Source of the DNA: Pinibacter sp031553495
GTDB lineage: Bacteria > Bacteroidota > Bacteroidia > Chitinophagales > Chitinophagaceae
DNA length: 64,000 nucleotides
Assembly: GCA_031553495.1 (NCBI GenBank)
Contig: JAVBLN010000021.1
Span: forward strand, 62,001 to 126,000
Direction of reading: 5' to 3'
Shown: positions 43,101 to 51,719 of the stretch, piece after piece
Layout: each line of letters starts with the position of its first letter
Numbering within the stretch: position 1 is the stretch's first letter
Notes under the pieces: generated by a model
What the model was told of the DNA's origin: nothing
What the model saw: only the letters and a program-made list of their open reading frames with translations
The model's database searches: none
Made by a program: the position numbers and the translations under genes

Positions 43101-43434
43101 GGTGGCGGCTGATAATGCTTTCAAATTTTTGTCGTACGACGGCGCTTCGCAGGGCACCGAGTTTGATGTGCTGGACGGAAGCTATGTAAAACTGCGCCAA
43201 ATATCGCTGGCGTATACTTTCCCTGCAAAAAGCATCGCGAAAATAAGCTGGTTGAAAGGCGCCGGAATTTCGTTGTTCGCGCAGAACGTGGCGCTGCTGT
43301 ACGTTTCCAAATCAAACAAAGCGCATATTGATCCCGAAACAAGCTTTGGTTCCGATATCAGCTCATTGGGAATTGAAGAATATCAAATACCGTCAAATCG
43401 CAGCATTGGTTTGAAACTAAACCTGAATTTCTAA
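40132..43434 (+). CDS. SusC/RagA-family TonB-dependent receptor 1
   Basis: 1100 residues. Signal peptide (AFAGLLLCSALTYGQ), then a carboxypeptidase-D regulatory-like domain (about 25-95, TGQVKDDKGNPVPFATVKV), a plug (about 110-240, KALGYALQEVNGDELAKTTE, LNSLSGKAAGVQI, PLIVVDGIPINN, ASVSILKGANAAALYG, GVIIITTKNGK), and a 22-strand-type barrel to the C-terminus (IPSNRSIGLKLNLNF). No N-terminal signalling (STN) domain. It imports an oligomer with the SusD-like lipoprotein encoded 226 bases downstream. No enzyme or regulator is adjacent, so the substrate is unknown. Its N-terminal 90 residues are close to those of receptor 2. Confidence 0.95.
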   Translation: MRKIVTAFAGLLLCSALTYGQSRLITGQVKDDKGNPVPFATVKVKGLSRGVSADQNGNFKIDAGSNSHLVITATGFAAQTVQIGAESSISIGLTSDDKQMSEVVVTALGVRREKKALGYALQEVNGDELAKTTENNLLNSLSGKAAGVQIINSGGAVGASSSIILRGYNSFSSGQPLIVVDGIPINNTPSTVTPGTLKNTSTNTQTAVDYGTGIQDINPENIASVSILKGANAAALYGYRAGNGVIIITTKNGKAAKKGIGISYSGGVSMDNIYILPKYQNKYGQGSTGSEYWYKKSGSTQNYQDWAAENGFAYYDGNYGGVNDGVDESWGPRLDIGLKLPQYNSPLDADGNRMATPWISHPDNVKDFFRTGLTLNNNVALSANSDKGSTRFALGMQKQDGTVPNTDQKKYNIQINTTQNLTNRLKVEAMVNYIRTENNNMVGQGYNEFNPMQSLGSWFGRQVDIMDLKAHWNEFLQNPGFPATGVPYNWNTSYHDNTYLSLYKNANSRTKDRALGFVSATYSFNKWLNIMGRIGDDWSAESRKQTTSSLAVANFITGQGGQFTQWNFSENELNADLLVTGGGALTNDFSLNYTAGANYRNYKTSNTSVTANDLTVPDFYTVGNAKGAPTNTMYSGQIRSNSIFGQASLGYKGWLFLDATARNDWNSTLPKGNWSYFYPSVSVSWIFTDALNLSNSVLNYGKIRTSWAQVGNATSPHQLQAIYTSQPDVFNGVTLYKPSNTLPPYDLQPEFAKSVEVGLDLHFFSNRINLDATYYSKKTTNQIMAVGISTATGAVAQMLNAGSIKNNGVELMLNLGILRSDNGLNWDMTFNWSKNNNSVEKLYTDPVSGEPLQSYNISNAWATTVDAIPNNGFGVIRGGAFKRDEKTGAIIVGSNGLPTFIKNQPIGNITPDWMGGVNNSFSYRNFNFSFLVDVRKGGDIFSVTDMFGANTGILEYTAEGSIRENGLVLGKDVLKGEKVVKADGTPNDIVVAADNAFKFLSYDGASQGTEFDVLDGSYVKLRQISLAYTFPAKSIAKISWLKGAGISLFAQNVALLYVSKSNKAHIDPETSFGSDISSLGIEEYQIPSNRSIGLKLNLNF

Positions 43435-43473
43435 CAGTAGATTAGTTGTTTGAGTTATTGTTTTTTTGGGGGA

Positions 43474-43615
43474 CCGGCGGTAGTGCTACTATTAAGCATC
43501 GTTGTGTCACTCACTTGTACGGCAGTAATGCTGTGGAGCAGTTGATGGTTGTTGGTTCTGACATCTGATTTCTGACCTCAGATCTCAGATCTCTACTGCC
43601 CACTGCCCACTAAAG
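43474..43615. repeat. Dispersed repeat plus CTGACATCTGATTTCTGACC-type tandem tract
   Basis: CGGCGGTAGTGCTACTATTA at 43474-43536 holds the GTTGTGTCACTCACTTGTAC core. It is followed at about 43555-43613 by TCTGATTTCTGACCTCAGAT units and CTGCCCACTGCCCACT. Both lie inside the SusC-SusD spacer. Confidence 0.65.
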
Positions 43616-43660
43616 TTTAACAACTGAAACCGATTTAAGCACTTTTAAGAATTTTAAATA

Positions 43661-45121
43661 ATGAACAAATTAAAATCAATAATAGCGGTAGGATTTGCTG
43701 CACTGGCAGTTACATCTTGCACAAAAAAATTTGAGGGAATTAATAATAATCCCAACAATCCCACCACTGCGCCTGCTACCAACCTGCTGGCTTTTGCATT
43801 GGAAGATTACGCGGCAGGCCTGTATGATGTGTGGGGAAATATGAATGAGCCGGAAACCTACGGCGGACACTTAGGTAAAATTCAATACATAGATGAAGCC
43901 CGTTATGTATTTCGCGGATCAACCGTTCAAAACAACTGGACGTATACTTACAGAGATTTGAAAAACCTGCAGTTGGTAATAAGCGAATCCGTTAAATCGA
44001 ATAGGATAAACCAGCAAGCGGCAGCATTAACTTTTCAATCGTTTATAGCTCAAATAGCTACAGACACCTGGAGAGATCTGCCTTTCAGCGATGCCATCAA
44101 AGGTGATTCAGGAGTGCTTACGCCGGCTTATGACAAGCAGGAAGACATTTACCCCGCTATATTGAACAACCTTAAAAAAGCGAGCGAACTGTTTTCCCAA
44201 AAATCTGTAGATGAGTTGGGCGAAGGTGATCTTTTATATGGCGGCGATGTTGAAAAATGGAGAAAGTTTTGTAACTCCTTGCGCCTGAGAGTAGCTATTC
44301 GTATTTCAAAAGTGAATGCCGCTGTAGCAAAATCTACTATCGAGGAAGTGTTGGGAAATCCCGAGGATTATCCGGTGTTTACATCCAATGACGATAACGC
44401 TTTCTTCTACTGGCCCGGCGGAAAACCATATAATGAGCCCTGGGCAAGCGATCAGTTTGACAACGGCCGTGACGATCACGCCATGAGTGATGTGTTGATT
44501 GATAATCTGCAGAGTCTCTCCGATCCGCGTTTGGCCGTATATGCGAAACCCGGCAGCGATGGTGTTTACAGGGGAGTTGGAATCGGTATTCCGGATAACG
44601 AAAAATTACCTTCCACAAAATTGTATTCACGAATAGGTGCCCGTTTCCGTGATAACAGAACCGGCTTTACTCCTTTTATGAGACTTGCTGAAGTAAAATT
44701 CATTATTGCGGAAGCCGCAGCAAATGGATGGAATGTAGGCGTGACTGCTAAAGAAGCTTATGAAGACGGTATCAACGCGTCTTTGGAAGAAAATGAAATA
44801 ACCACCGGAGCGGATGCTTACCTGCAAACTGCCGGCGTGAAATGGGATGGCGATGTGAAAAAGATTTACCTGCAAAAATGGATCGCTTTGTTTAAAGATG
44901 GTCATGAAGCATGGGCGGAATCAAGAAGAACAGATGTGCCTTTGCTGAAAGCGGCTACAGGTTCTCCTTATCCCGGTCACGACCGTGCGCCTTTCCGTTA
45001 TCCATACCCAGATAACGAAACTAAGTTGAATGGTAAGAACAGTGGCCCATATGTGAGCCAGGTAAAAGACAATTTTTGGGGACAGCAAATGTGGTGGGAC
45101 ACCCGCACCGGTATTAAATAA
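43661..45121 (+). CDS. SusD/RagB-like lipoprotein (SusD_2 type) 1
   Basis: 486 residues. Lipobox VTSC at about residue 20, then the SusD_2 start FEGINNNPNNPTTAPATNLL and TPR-like helices (SFIAQIATDTWRDLPFSDAI, DIYPAILNNLKKASELF, WRKFCNSLRLRVAIRISKV), and the C-terminal block GFTPFMRLAEVKFIIAEAAA plus WIALFKDGHEAWAESRRTDV. It is a surface lipoprotein that caps the barrel of SusC 1 and binds the ligand. It ends 25 bases before a terminator, which closes the two-gene operon. Confidence 0.93.
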   Translation: MNKLKSIIAVGFAALAVTSCTKKFEGINNNPNNPTTAPATNLLAFALEDYAAGLYDVWGNMNEPETYGGHLGKIQYIDEARYVFRGSTVQNNWTYTYRDLKNLQLVISESVKSNRINQQAAALTFQSFIAQIATDTWRDLPFSDAIKGDSGVLTPAYDKQEDIYPAILNNLKKASELFSQKSVDELGEGDLLYGGDVEKWRKFCNSLRLRVAIRISKVNAAVAKSTIEEVLGNPEDYPVFTSNDDNAFFYWPGGKPYNEPWASDQFDNGRDDHAMSDVLIDNLQSLSDPRLAVYAKPGSDGVYRGVGIGIPDNEKLPSTKLYSRIGARFRDNRTGFTPFMRLAEVKFIIAEAAANGWNVGVTAKEAYEDGINASLEENEITTGADAYLQTAGVKWDGDVKKIYLQKWIALFKDGHEAWAESRRTDVPLLKAATGSPYPGHDRAPFRYPYPDNETKLNGKNSGPYVSQVKDNFWGQQMWWDTRTGIK

Positions 45122-45145
45122 AAAGATGGTTTATAAAATTTTACG

Positions 45146-45174
45146 AATCCCGGCAACAAACTGCCGGGATTTTT
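45146..45174 (+). terminator. Terminator of the first SusCD operon
   Basis: AATCCCGGCA, loop ACAAAC, TGCCGGGATT, then TTTT: a 10-bp GC-rich stem and U-tract. Confidence 0.9.
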
Positions 45175-45551
45175 GTATATATATTGTCTTGTACATAAAC
45201 AGCATTTTTACTCTTTTTTTTGTCTATAATATACGCAGTATAAAACCGGGCATGGGTGTTTCAACTTGCTGAATAGCATTACTACCGTACAAGTGAGTGA
45301 CACAACGATGCTTAATAGTAGTAATACCGCCGGTGCCCAAAAAAATATTGCACATTTTTATACTGTTTTATATTTTGTGAAGTCTATAATTATCCTTTGA
45401 ATTAGCCACTGCTTATTTTGGCCTGTTAGAATGTGATCAATAGATGTAACCACAACAATGTTGATGCATTGTATTCTCCCCGGATAAGTTGTCCCACCTT
45501 ATGATATGGTTTATTTCGATTTTCATTATTACCTAAAAACATTATTGAACC
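45175..45551. repeat. Spacer between SusCD operons with one dispersed repeat
   Basis: A copy at 45271-45337 (GCATTACTACCGTACAAGTG then AGTGACACAACGATGCTTAA). Just before it, ATATACGCAGTATAAA (about 45230) also occurs at about 29188, so the repeat unit extends further left in these two copies. No operator or promoter before receptor 2 is clear. Confidence 0.6.
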
Positions 45552-48500
45552 ATGAGAAAAAACGTGACCTTACTTACTGTCCTTCTCTTGCTATGCTCCG
45601 TATTTTCCTATGCTCAGACGCGCATTGTTACGGGCCAGGTGAAAGATGACAAGGGAAATCCTGTTCCTTTTGCAACTGTTAGAGTAAAAGGAGTTGAGCG
45701 GGCCGTTTCTGCCGATCAGGATGGAAACTTCAGGATTAATGCCGGTACTGCAAAAACATTAATTATTAGTGCGACCGGCTTTGAATCGACTGAACAATCG
45801 ATTGGCTCTGAAACAAATTTGTCAATAACATTAAATACTTCTACCGGTGGTTTGCAGGAAGTGGTGGTAACGGCTTTGGGGGTACGAAGCGAAAAGAAGG
45901 CATTGGGGTATTCAGCTTCATCTGTTGCGCCACAATTGCTTACCCAGGCAAAGTCTGTAAATATTCAGCAGTCGCTGAACGGAAAGGTGGCCGGTATGAA
46001 TATTTCAACCGTAAACAGTGGTGTATTTGAAAACGCGAAAATTAATATTCGCGGTATCCGTTCGCTTACCGGCAACAACCAGCCGATGTTGCTGGTAGAT
46101 GGCGCCCCAACGCCGTTGGGATATTTGTCTTCCATTCCTCCGGATGACGTGCAGGATGTGACAGTACTGAAAAGCGCCGCTTCGGCTGCTCTTTATGGGC
46201 CGGATGCGGTGAACGGTGTAATTGCCATTACTACAAAAAGAGGCAATAAAAAACCTACTGTTACTTTTAATTCCACTTTCAATTTGACCAGGGTATCATT
46301 TTTTCCGAAGTACCAAAAAGAGTTTGGCGGAGGTGCGGGTGAAATATTAGATCCGTACGGCAACTTTGAGTATATCTCTTATGAAAACCAGCAATATGGT
46401 CCCCGCTTTGATGGCACCATGAAGGAGATTGGCGTGGTGTTGGAAGACGGCGATGTGCAAATGGGGCCTTATGATAATTCACATTATAACGACAAAATAA
46501 AATTCTGGAACTCAGGACTTACATTACAGAATTCATTATCGGTGGCAGGTGAGGATTTCTATGTGAGTGTAAATGACGCGGTGATAAAAGGTTTGGTGCC
46601 CGATGACAAGAATCGCAGAACCAGTTTCCGCTTTAACGGTGGTAAAAAATATGGCGGTTTTTCAGTGAATTACGGATTGAACTATGTGCTGCAAAACTAT
46701 GATGTGGTAAATGAATACGGGTTAACAAAATTATTTCCCACATCTTATAACGGTAGTTTGTTTTTTCTGATTATGCAAACACCCAGCAATGTGCCGTTGC
46801 TAGATTATAAAGACTGGCGTAATAATAAGTACGCACAATACTCAAACTACTATAACGAGTTCGCTTTAAATCCATATTGGGTGATAGGGAATATTCGGCA
46901 GCATGGCCGCGAAGATGATTTTATAGGAAGCCTGGATGTGAGCTACCAGTTTTTTCCGTGGTTAAAAGCTACTGCAAGAGTTAGTACTAATCTTGCATTT
47001 ACTGAATATCAAAACACTACGGCTCCTGTGGTAGTGACTGAATGGGCGCTTCAGAACCGCAATGCCAACCAATATATAAACCAGCCGGGTAGTGTGGCCG
47101 AAGATAAAGCCACCACCTCACGCATTAATTTTGATTATTTCTTAAGCGGCAATCAGTCTATAATAAACGATCTTTCGTTTAAGTATATAGTGGGGGGAAT
47201 GATAAGGGAAAACCGCGTGAAAGATGTGGCAGTAGGCGGTTCTAACCTGGCTGTTCCGTATTTATATAATGTAAACACAAGAAGCGGTGATGCCAATACG
47301 CCAAAATTTGGCGGGCAGTCTGTGGCTAATGAAAATGATTTGTATGAAGACGGGTATAACAACTATGTGGCCACGTCGCGGTTAGTATCGGCGTATGGGA
47401 GTGTCGCGTTCAATTATAAAGGATGGGCGAATATTGAGCTTACAGGGCGCAACGACTGGGATAGCCGGCTGAAAGAAGGTAATCGTTCATTCTTCTATCC
47501 TGGCGGAAACGCGGCGGTTGTTTTAACTGAAGCTTTACCATTCTTAAAAAATGACATTCTTTCCTACATGAAAGTAAGGGCGGCTATTTCTAAATCAGGT
47601 AACGTGAATCTGCCCGGTCCTTTGGGCGCTTACGCGTTATTGCCGACTTATTCTCAAAAGCTTGGATTTCCTTATGGTACCACTGCAGGATTCACCGCAG
47701 ACAGGATTTTACCGGATCCCAATTTGAAACCGGAATTTGTTAATACAAAAGAGGTGGGATTGGAATTGGGTTTCCTGAAAAACAGGATCACTTTGGAAGC
47801 AACCTATTTTCATCAGAATAATACAAACCAGATATTACAAATATCCCAATCTTATACAACAGGTTATTCAATACGGTTGGCTAATGCGGCAGACTTTAAG
47901 AACTATGGCGTGGAAATGGACCTGGGGTTGACACCACTTATAAATATCGGTAAAGGAAGGATTAATTTGCATATTAACGCTACTTACAATGATAATAAAG
48001 TAACAAGAACGTTTGGCAATGCTCCGGTGGTAATAGGCGGTACTAACGGTTTTTCTCAGATATCCGTAAGCTCACCAACAGTGAATAACGTGGCGATTGT
48101 GGGCCGTCCGGCATTCGCGTTTCAACTTACTGACTATTTAAGAGATTCCGCGACTGGCAAGGTAATAGTGGATGCGGCTACGGGTTATCCTTCTCAATCG
48201 CCCGCATTGTTAACAACCGGTAGAACGTTGCCTTTGTGGATAATTGGTATTTCGCCATCGTTCTCGCTTGGCAATTTTTCGGTTGGTATGACATGGGATT
48301 ATAAGGCCGGCCACAACTTCTATGCGGGTATGGGCTCCGATCAGGATTTCGCGGGCATTTCGGCACGTAGTGCAGAATACGGCCGCAAGCGGTTTGTTTT
48401 CCCCAACTCTGTGTATCTGGACAATACAGGTAAATATGTGCCAAACACCAGTATAATGGTGCAGGACGGCAATGCCGGATTTTGGACAGGCGGTTCCACC

Positions 48501-48788
48501 AACGCGGGTATTGCAACCAATTATTATGCAAGCGCTGCCGCATGGCGTTTGCGTGAGCTGAATATTTCTTATACGCTTCCGGAAAAATGGCTGGGTAATG
48601 GGAAAGTGATCAAGCGGTTAACCATAAGCGCGATTGGCAAGAACCTGTTTTTGTTTGTGCCCAAATCCAATCAGTGGGGCGATCCTGAATTCAACTATTC
48701 TTCGCTGGGCAATACTTTCGGTTTGAGTAGTTCATTCCAGTCGCCGGCATCAAGATTGTTTGGAGGCTCTTTAACTGTACAATTCTAA
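45552..48788 (+). CDS. SusC/RagA-family TonB-dependent receptor 2
   Basis: 1078 residues. Signal peptide (LLTVLLLLCSVFSYAQ), carboxypeptidase-D-like domain (TGQVKDDKGNPVPFATVRVK, nearly the same as receptor 1), plug (KALGYSASSVAPQLLTQAKS, LNGKVAGMNIS, PMLLVDGAPTPLG, DVTVLKSAASAALYGPDAVN) and barrel, ending SRLFGGSLTVQF. The barrel and plug differ clearly from receptor 1. SusD 2 follows by 12 bases and a DUF1735 lipoprotein after that, so one transport operon of three genes. Substrate unknown. Confidence 0.95.
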   Translation: MRKNVTLLTVLLLLCSVFSYAQTRIVTGQVKDDKGNPVPFATVRVKGVERAVSADQDGNFRINAGTAKTLIISATGFESTEQSIGSETNLSITLNTSTGGLQEVVVTALGVRSEKKALGYSASSVAPQLLTQAKSVNIQQSLNGKVAGMNISTVNSGVFENAKINIRGIRSLTGNNQPMLLVDGAPTPLGYLSSIPPDDVQDVTVLKSAASAALYGPDAVNGVIAITTKRGNKKPTVTFNSTFNLTRVSFFPKYQKEFGGGAGEILDPYGNFEYISYENQQYGPRFDGTMKEIGVVLEDGDVQMGPYDNSHYNDKIKFWNSGLTLQNSLSVAGEDFYVSVNDAVIKGLVPDDKNRRTSFRFNGGKKYGGFSVNYGLNYVLQNYDVVNEYGLTKLFPTSYNGSLFFLIMQTPSNVPLLDYKDWRNNKYAQYSNYYNEFALNPYWVIGNIRQHGREDDFIGSLDVSYQFFPWLKATARVSTNLAFTEYQNTTAPVVVTEWALQNRNANQYINQPGSVAEDKATTSRINFDYFLSGNQSIINDLSFKYIVGGMIRENRVKDVAVGGSNLAVPYLYNVNTRSGDANTPKFGGQSVANENDLYEDGYNNYVATSRLVSAYGSVAFNYKGWANIELTGRNDWDSRLKEGNRSFFYPGGNAAVVLTEALPFLKNDILSYMKVRAAISKSGNVNLPGPLGAYALLPTYSQKLGFPYGTTAGFTADRILPDPNLKPEFVNTKEVGLELGFLKNRITLEATYFHQNNTNQILQISQSYTTGYSIRLANAADFKNYGVEMDLGLTPLINIGKGRINLHINATYNDNKVTRTFGNAPVVIGGTNGFSQISVSSPTVNNVAIVGRPAFAFQLTDYLRDSATGKVIVDAATGYPSQSPALLTTGRTLPLWIIGISPSFSLGNFSVGMTWDYKAGHNFYAGMGSDQDFAGISARSAEYGRKRFVFPNSVYLDNTGKYVPNTSIMVQDGNAGFWTGGSTNAGIATNYYASAAAWRLRELNISYTLPEKWLGNGKVIKRLTISAIGKNLFLFVPKSNQWGDPEFNYSSLGNTFGLSSSFQSPASRLFGGSLTVQF

Positions 48789-48800
48789 TGATAACTAAAA

Positions 48801-50333
48801 ATGAAAAAAATGAAAGGTCATAAATATATTTTGGCATTAGGCGTGTTGTCCGCTACCATTGCAGGATGCAGGAAAGAATACTTTGATGTGAATGTGGATC
48901 CGAACAGGCCCAATGACAGTACTACCAGCGCCGTACTGGTATATAATAACGCAGCGGTAACTACAGGCGCCAGGGTTTCCGGAACGGAAGTGGCGTTCAT
49001 CAACCGCTGGATTGGTTATTGGTCAACTTCGGGTGATTTTGCTATTGACCAGTCAGAAACTTCTTACAACATCGATTTTAGTTTTAGTGATGTGCCCTGG
49101 CAACGTCAGTATGATGTGCTGTTCGATTTATTTAAAGTAAAACAAAAAGCATTGGCGGATGGCGACTTGTGTTTGGCAGGCGCGGCAATGATCTTGTCGG
49201 CAAGGCTTTGGCAGGACCTGGTGGATGTGTTTGGCGATGTGCCGTACAGCCAGGCATTTAATGATACTATACAAACGCCTAAGTATGACAAAGCGCAGGA
49301 TGTTTATAATGCTTTGCAGGCAAGCCTTGATGAGGCCATTACAAATATGTCGCAGGAAAATGTGCAGCCAGGATTTTTAACTGTTAGGACATTAGTAAAA
49401 ATTGGTCCCAACTGGAATAGCAGTCTTGACGTAGATGTGATAAAACAACAATGGATAAAATTCGCGAATACTCTCAAGCTGCGATTGTTGATAAGACAAT
49501 CGGAAATAGGAGGAGCCAACACTGCGGAATTAACGAAAATTCAAAACAATGGAGGGGTATTAGGCGCCGGAGAATCTGTGAGCGTAAATCCGGGGTTTTC
49601 AAATGCCAATGATAAACAATCTCCATTTTATGGCAATTATGGCACATTGCCAAATGGCAACCAGGCGAGTACTAACACAAAGGCAAATGACTATTTCGTA
49701 AGCCTGGTAGATACATTTCGCTTAAAGAGATTTTTTAAACCTGGTACTGCAGCCGAAGATCCCAGCCTGGCTGAGAGTATTGCAGGTACTGAATATGGTA
49801 ATCCTACTAATCCTACTAACGCCTTTAGTTCGGATATGGGTCCGGGCATTGCAAACAGTTCCGAACAAGATCAATGGATATTTCCGTCATTTGAAAGCAT
49901 GTTTTTGTATGCGGAGGCTGTAGCACGTGGCTGGCTTCCCGGCGATCCGAAGGCGGCTTATGAGAGCGCGGTTGCGGAATCGTTTGTTTGGCTTCGTGTA
50001 CCAGATGCGCATGAGGCCGCGGATGATTATTTAACAGGCAATGAAGATGCGATGTGGGAAAATGCCGGAAGCACTGCCACTTCCCAGGCAAAATTTATTG
50101 CATACCAAAAATACCTGTCGCTTGCAGGAATTGATGCTATTGAAGCATGGAGCGATGTGAGAAGACTAGACATGATACCGGAAGGTTATCTCTCTCATAA
50201 TCCAGCGGTTATCAGGCCCCAGGTGCCGGTTCGTTTGTTATATCCGCAATTAGAATATAACACTAATCCGGTGAATGTAAATGCGGTTGGACGTATTGAT
50301 CAGTTCACCTCAAAAATATTCTGGCAACCATAA
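48801..50333 (+). CDS. SusD/RagB-like lipoprotein (SusD_2 type) 2
   Basis: 510 residues; an internal ATG at 48810 is an alternative start. Lipobox TIAGC at about residue 22. SusD_2 words: EYFDVNVDPNRPNDSTTSAV, AMILSARLWQDLVDVFGDVP, YDKAQDVYNALQASLDEAIT, WIKFANTLKLRLLIRQSEI, SFESMFLYAEAVARGWLPGD and EAWSDVRRLDMIPEGYL. It partners receptor 2 and binds the ligand outside the cell. The next gene begins 24 bases after its stop (from the ATG) on the same strand. Confidence 0.93.
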   Translation: MKKMKGHKYILALGVLSATIAGCRKEYFDVNVDPNRPNDSTTSAVLVYNNAAVTTGARVSGTEVAFINRWIGYWSTSGDFAIDQSETSYNIDFSFSDVPWQRQYDVLFDLFKVKQKALADGDLCLAGAAMILSARLWQDLVDVFGDVPYSQAFNDTIQTPKYDKAQDVYNALQASLDEAITNMSQENVQPGFLTVRTLVKIGPNWNSSLDVDVIKQQWIKFANTLKLRLLIRQSEIGGANTAELTKIQNNGGVLGAGESVSVNPGFSNANDKQSPFYGNYGTLPNGNQASTNTKANDYFVSLVDTFRLKRFFKPGTAAEDPSLAESIAGTEYGNPTNPTNAFSSDMGPGIANSSEQDQWIFPSFESMFLYAEAVARGWLPGDPKAAYESAVAESFVWLRVPDAHEAADDYLTGNEDAMWENAGSTATSQAKFIAYQKYLSLAGIDAIEAWSDVRRLDMIPEGYLSHNPAVIRPQVPVRLLYPQLEYNTNPVNVNAVGRIDQFTSKIFWQP

Positions 50334-50357
50334 TTGTTAAAAAAAAACTTATATAGT

Positions 50358-51290
50358 ATGAAGATGAAACCTATCAAATATATACCGGGCCTGGTTTTGA
50401 GTGTTATGGTATTTTCAGGATGCCTGAAAGATGAAGACTATGATGATGGTATGTTTCAGGCAGTACGTTCGCTTGAGGCACAAAAAAATGTTGAAATCGG
50501 ACTAACGGCATCAAATACACGTAATTTTAAATTTTATTCATTGGGCGATTTTATGGATAAGGATACTATGCTGACAATAATACCCATAAACCTGGCCTCA
50601 TCCGAACCGGCAACGGAAGATATTAATGTTACGCTGAAACAGGATGATGCTTTGGTAACAGCTTATAATGCACAAAATGGAACACAATACATTGTGCCGC
50701 CGTCTAATTTGTTCACCATAGTTAATCCCGGTAATGTGGTAACCATACCAAAAGGAAGCTATACCGGCTATTTGTCGGTGAAAGTGAATGTTAAGGATTT
50801 TACGGAAAATTATGCGCTGGGTTATTCTATCGACAAAGTAGATAAAGAGGGCTATTCCATACCCACCAATTTTAAGAGTGGCGTTGTAGGTATTGGAGCC
50901 AACAACCAGTGGGATGGCGATTACACTGTGAAAGGTTATGCATTAAGAGCCGGGGATGATGTATTGACCGGAAATTTCGGTCCGGTAATGATGAGCCTGA
51001 AATCGCAAGGGTCTAATGTTGTTAGCTTCCGAAGTGATGATTATGGCGACTTGCAAGTTTGGGCAAATCTTTCCGGAGTTGGAATCGGTACGCCTTATTT
51101 AACAATCAATAAGGAAAATAATGAAGTAACTGTTTCAAGTGACGGAGGTGCATTCAACAATCCAGCATACAACAGTCGTTATGATCCCGACACTAAAACA
51201 TTCTATATATCATTCTCCTGGGGCGCAGGTCCGGCGGCAAGGCTTGCCACTGATACATTTGTATACATTGGCCCGCGCACCTGGCCATAA
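50358..51290 (+). CDS. DUF1735-domain surface lipoprotein
   Basis: 310 residues from the ATG at 50358 (MKMKPIKYIPGLVLSVMVFS); a TTG directly after the SusD stop adds eight residues. Lipobox VFSGC at about residue 21. Residues about 60-160 resemble the DUF1735 (BT_3987-type N-terminal) immunoglobulin-like domain: INLASSEPATEDINVTLKQD, DALVTAYNAQNGTQYIVPPS and IPKGSYTGYLSVKVNVKDF. The C-terminal half (WDGDYTVKGYALRAGDDVLT) is a beta-rich domain like DUF4361. These proteins are surface glycan-binding-type partners in SusCD operons. It is last in the operon. Confidence 0.8.
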   Translation: MKMKPIKYIPGLVLSVMVFSGCLKDEDYDDGMFQAVRSLEAQKNVEIGLTASNTRNFKFYSLGDFMDKDTMLTIIPINLASSEPATEDINVTLKQDDALVTAYNAQNGTQYIVPPSNLFTIVNPGNVVTIPKGSYTGYLSVKVNVKDFTENYALGYSIDKVDKEGYSIPTNFKSGVVGIGANNQWDGDYTVKGYALRAGDDVLTGNFGPVMMSLKSQGSNVVSFRSDDYGDLQVWANLSGVGIGTPYLTINKENNEVTVSSDGGAFNNPAYNSRYDPDTKTFYISFSWGAGPAARLATDTFVYIGPRTWP

Positions 51291-51719
51291 TAGATAGAGG
51301 TCAGAGAACACAGTTGCCGGTGTTGGGGTACAGGCAGTACAACCATGAATAATCTGTTCGTGTTAATAATGGTGTCACGTCCTGAAAAAAGCAGACAATT
51401 ATTTTAGTTGTTTAACCACAAGGGGCACAATAGAGGCACAAGGTACACAAGGGCTTGCTGAATTGTTACCAACCCTTGTGTGCCTTGTGCTTTCCTTGTG
51501 AACCTTGTGGTTAATTTCTTCTGACATTGTCTTCTGGCAACTTTCATCTGTCTTCTGACCGTCGTTTTCTCTACTGCCAACTGTTAGCTGCCAACTGCCA
51601 ACTGTCTGACCGCTCAGGTTTTATTTTTATGAAGTCAGCGGTAGATCCCTGATTGAGCTTTACTTGCGACGCTCCATTCATCGGTTGAATATCTATTGGG
51701 CGTTGAGAAATTTCCGTAA
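51291..51719. repeat. Gene-free spacer: hairpin of CACAAGG units plus other repeats
   Basis: 51411-51514 is an imperfect inverted repeat: TTAACCACAAGGGGCACAAT and GGCACAAGGTACACAAGGG on the left, CCTTGTGTGCCTTGTGCTTT and CCTTGTGAACCTTGTGGTTA on the right. On both sides are GTTGCCGGTGTTGGGGTACA- and CTACTGCCAACTGTTAGCTG-type tracts (51295-51340, 51530-51610). A dispersed repeat copy (CCCTGATTGAGCTTTACTTG, CGACGCTCCATTCATCGG) is at 51641-51703. The first hairpin may end transcription of the SusCD 2 operon. Confidence 0.65.
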
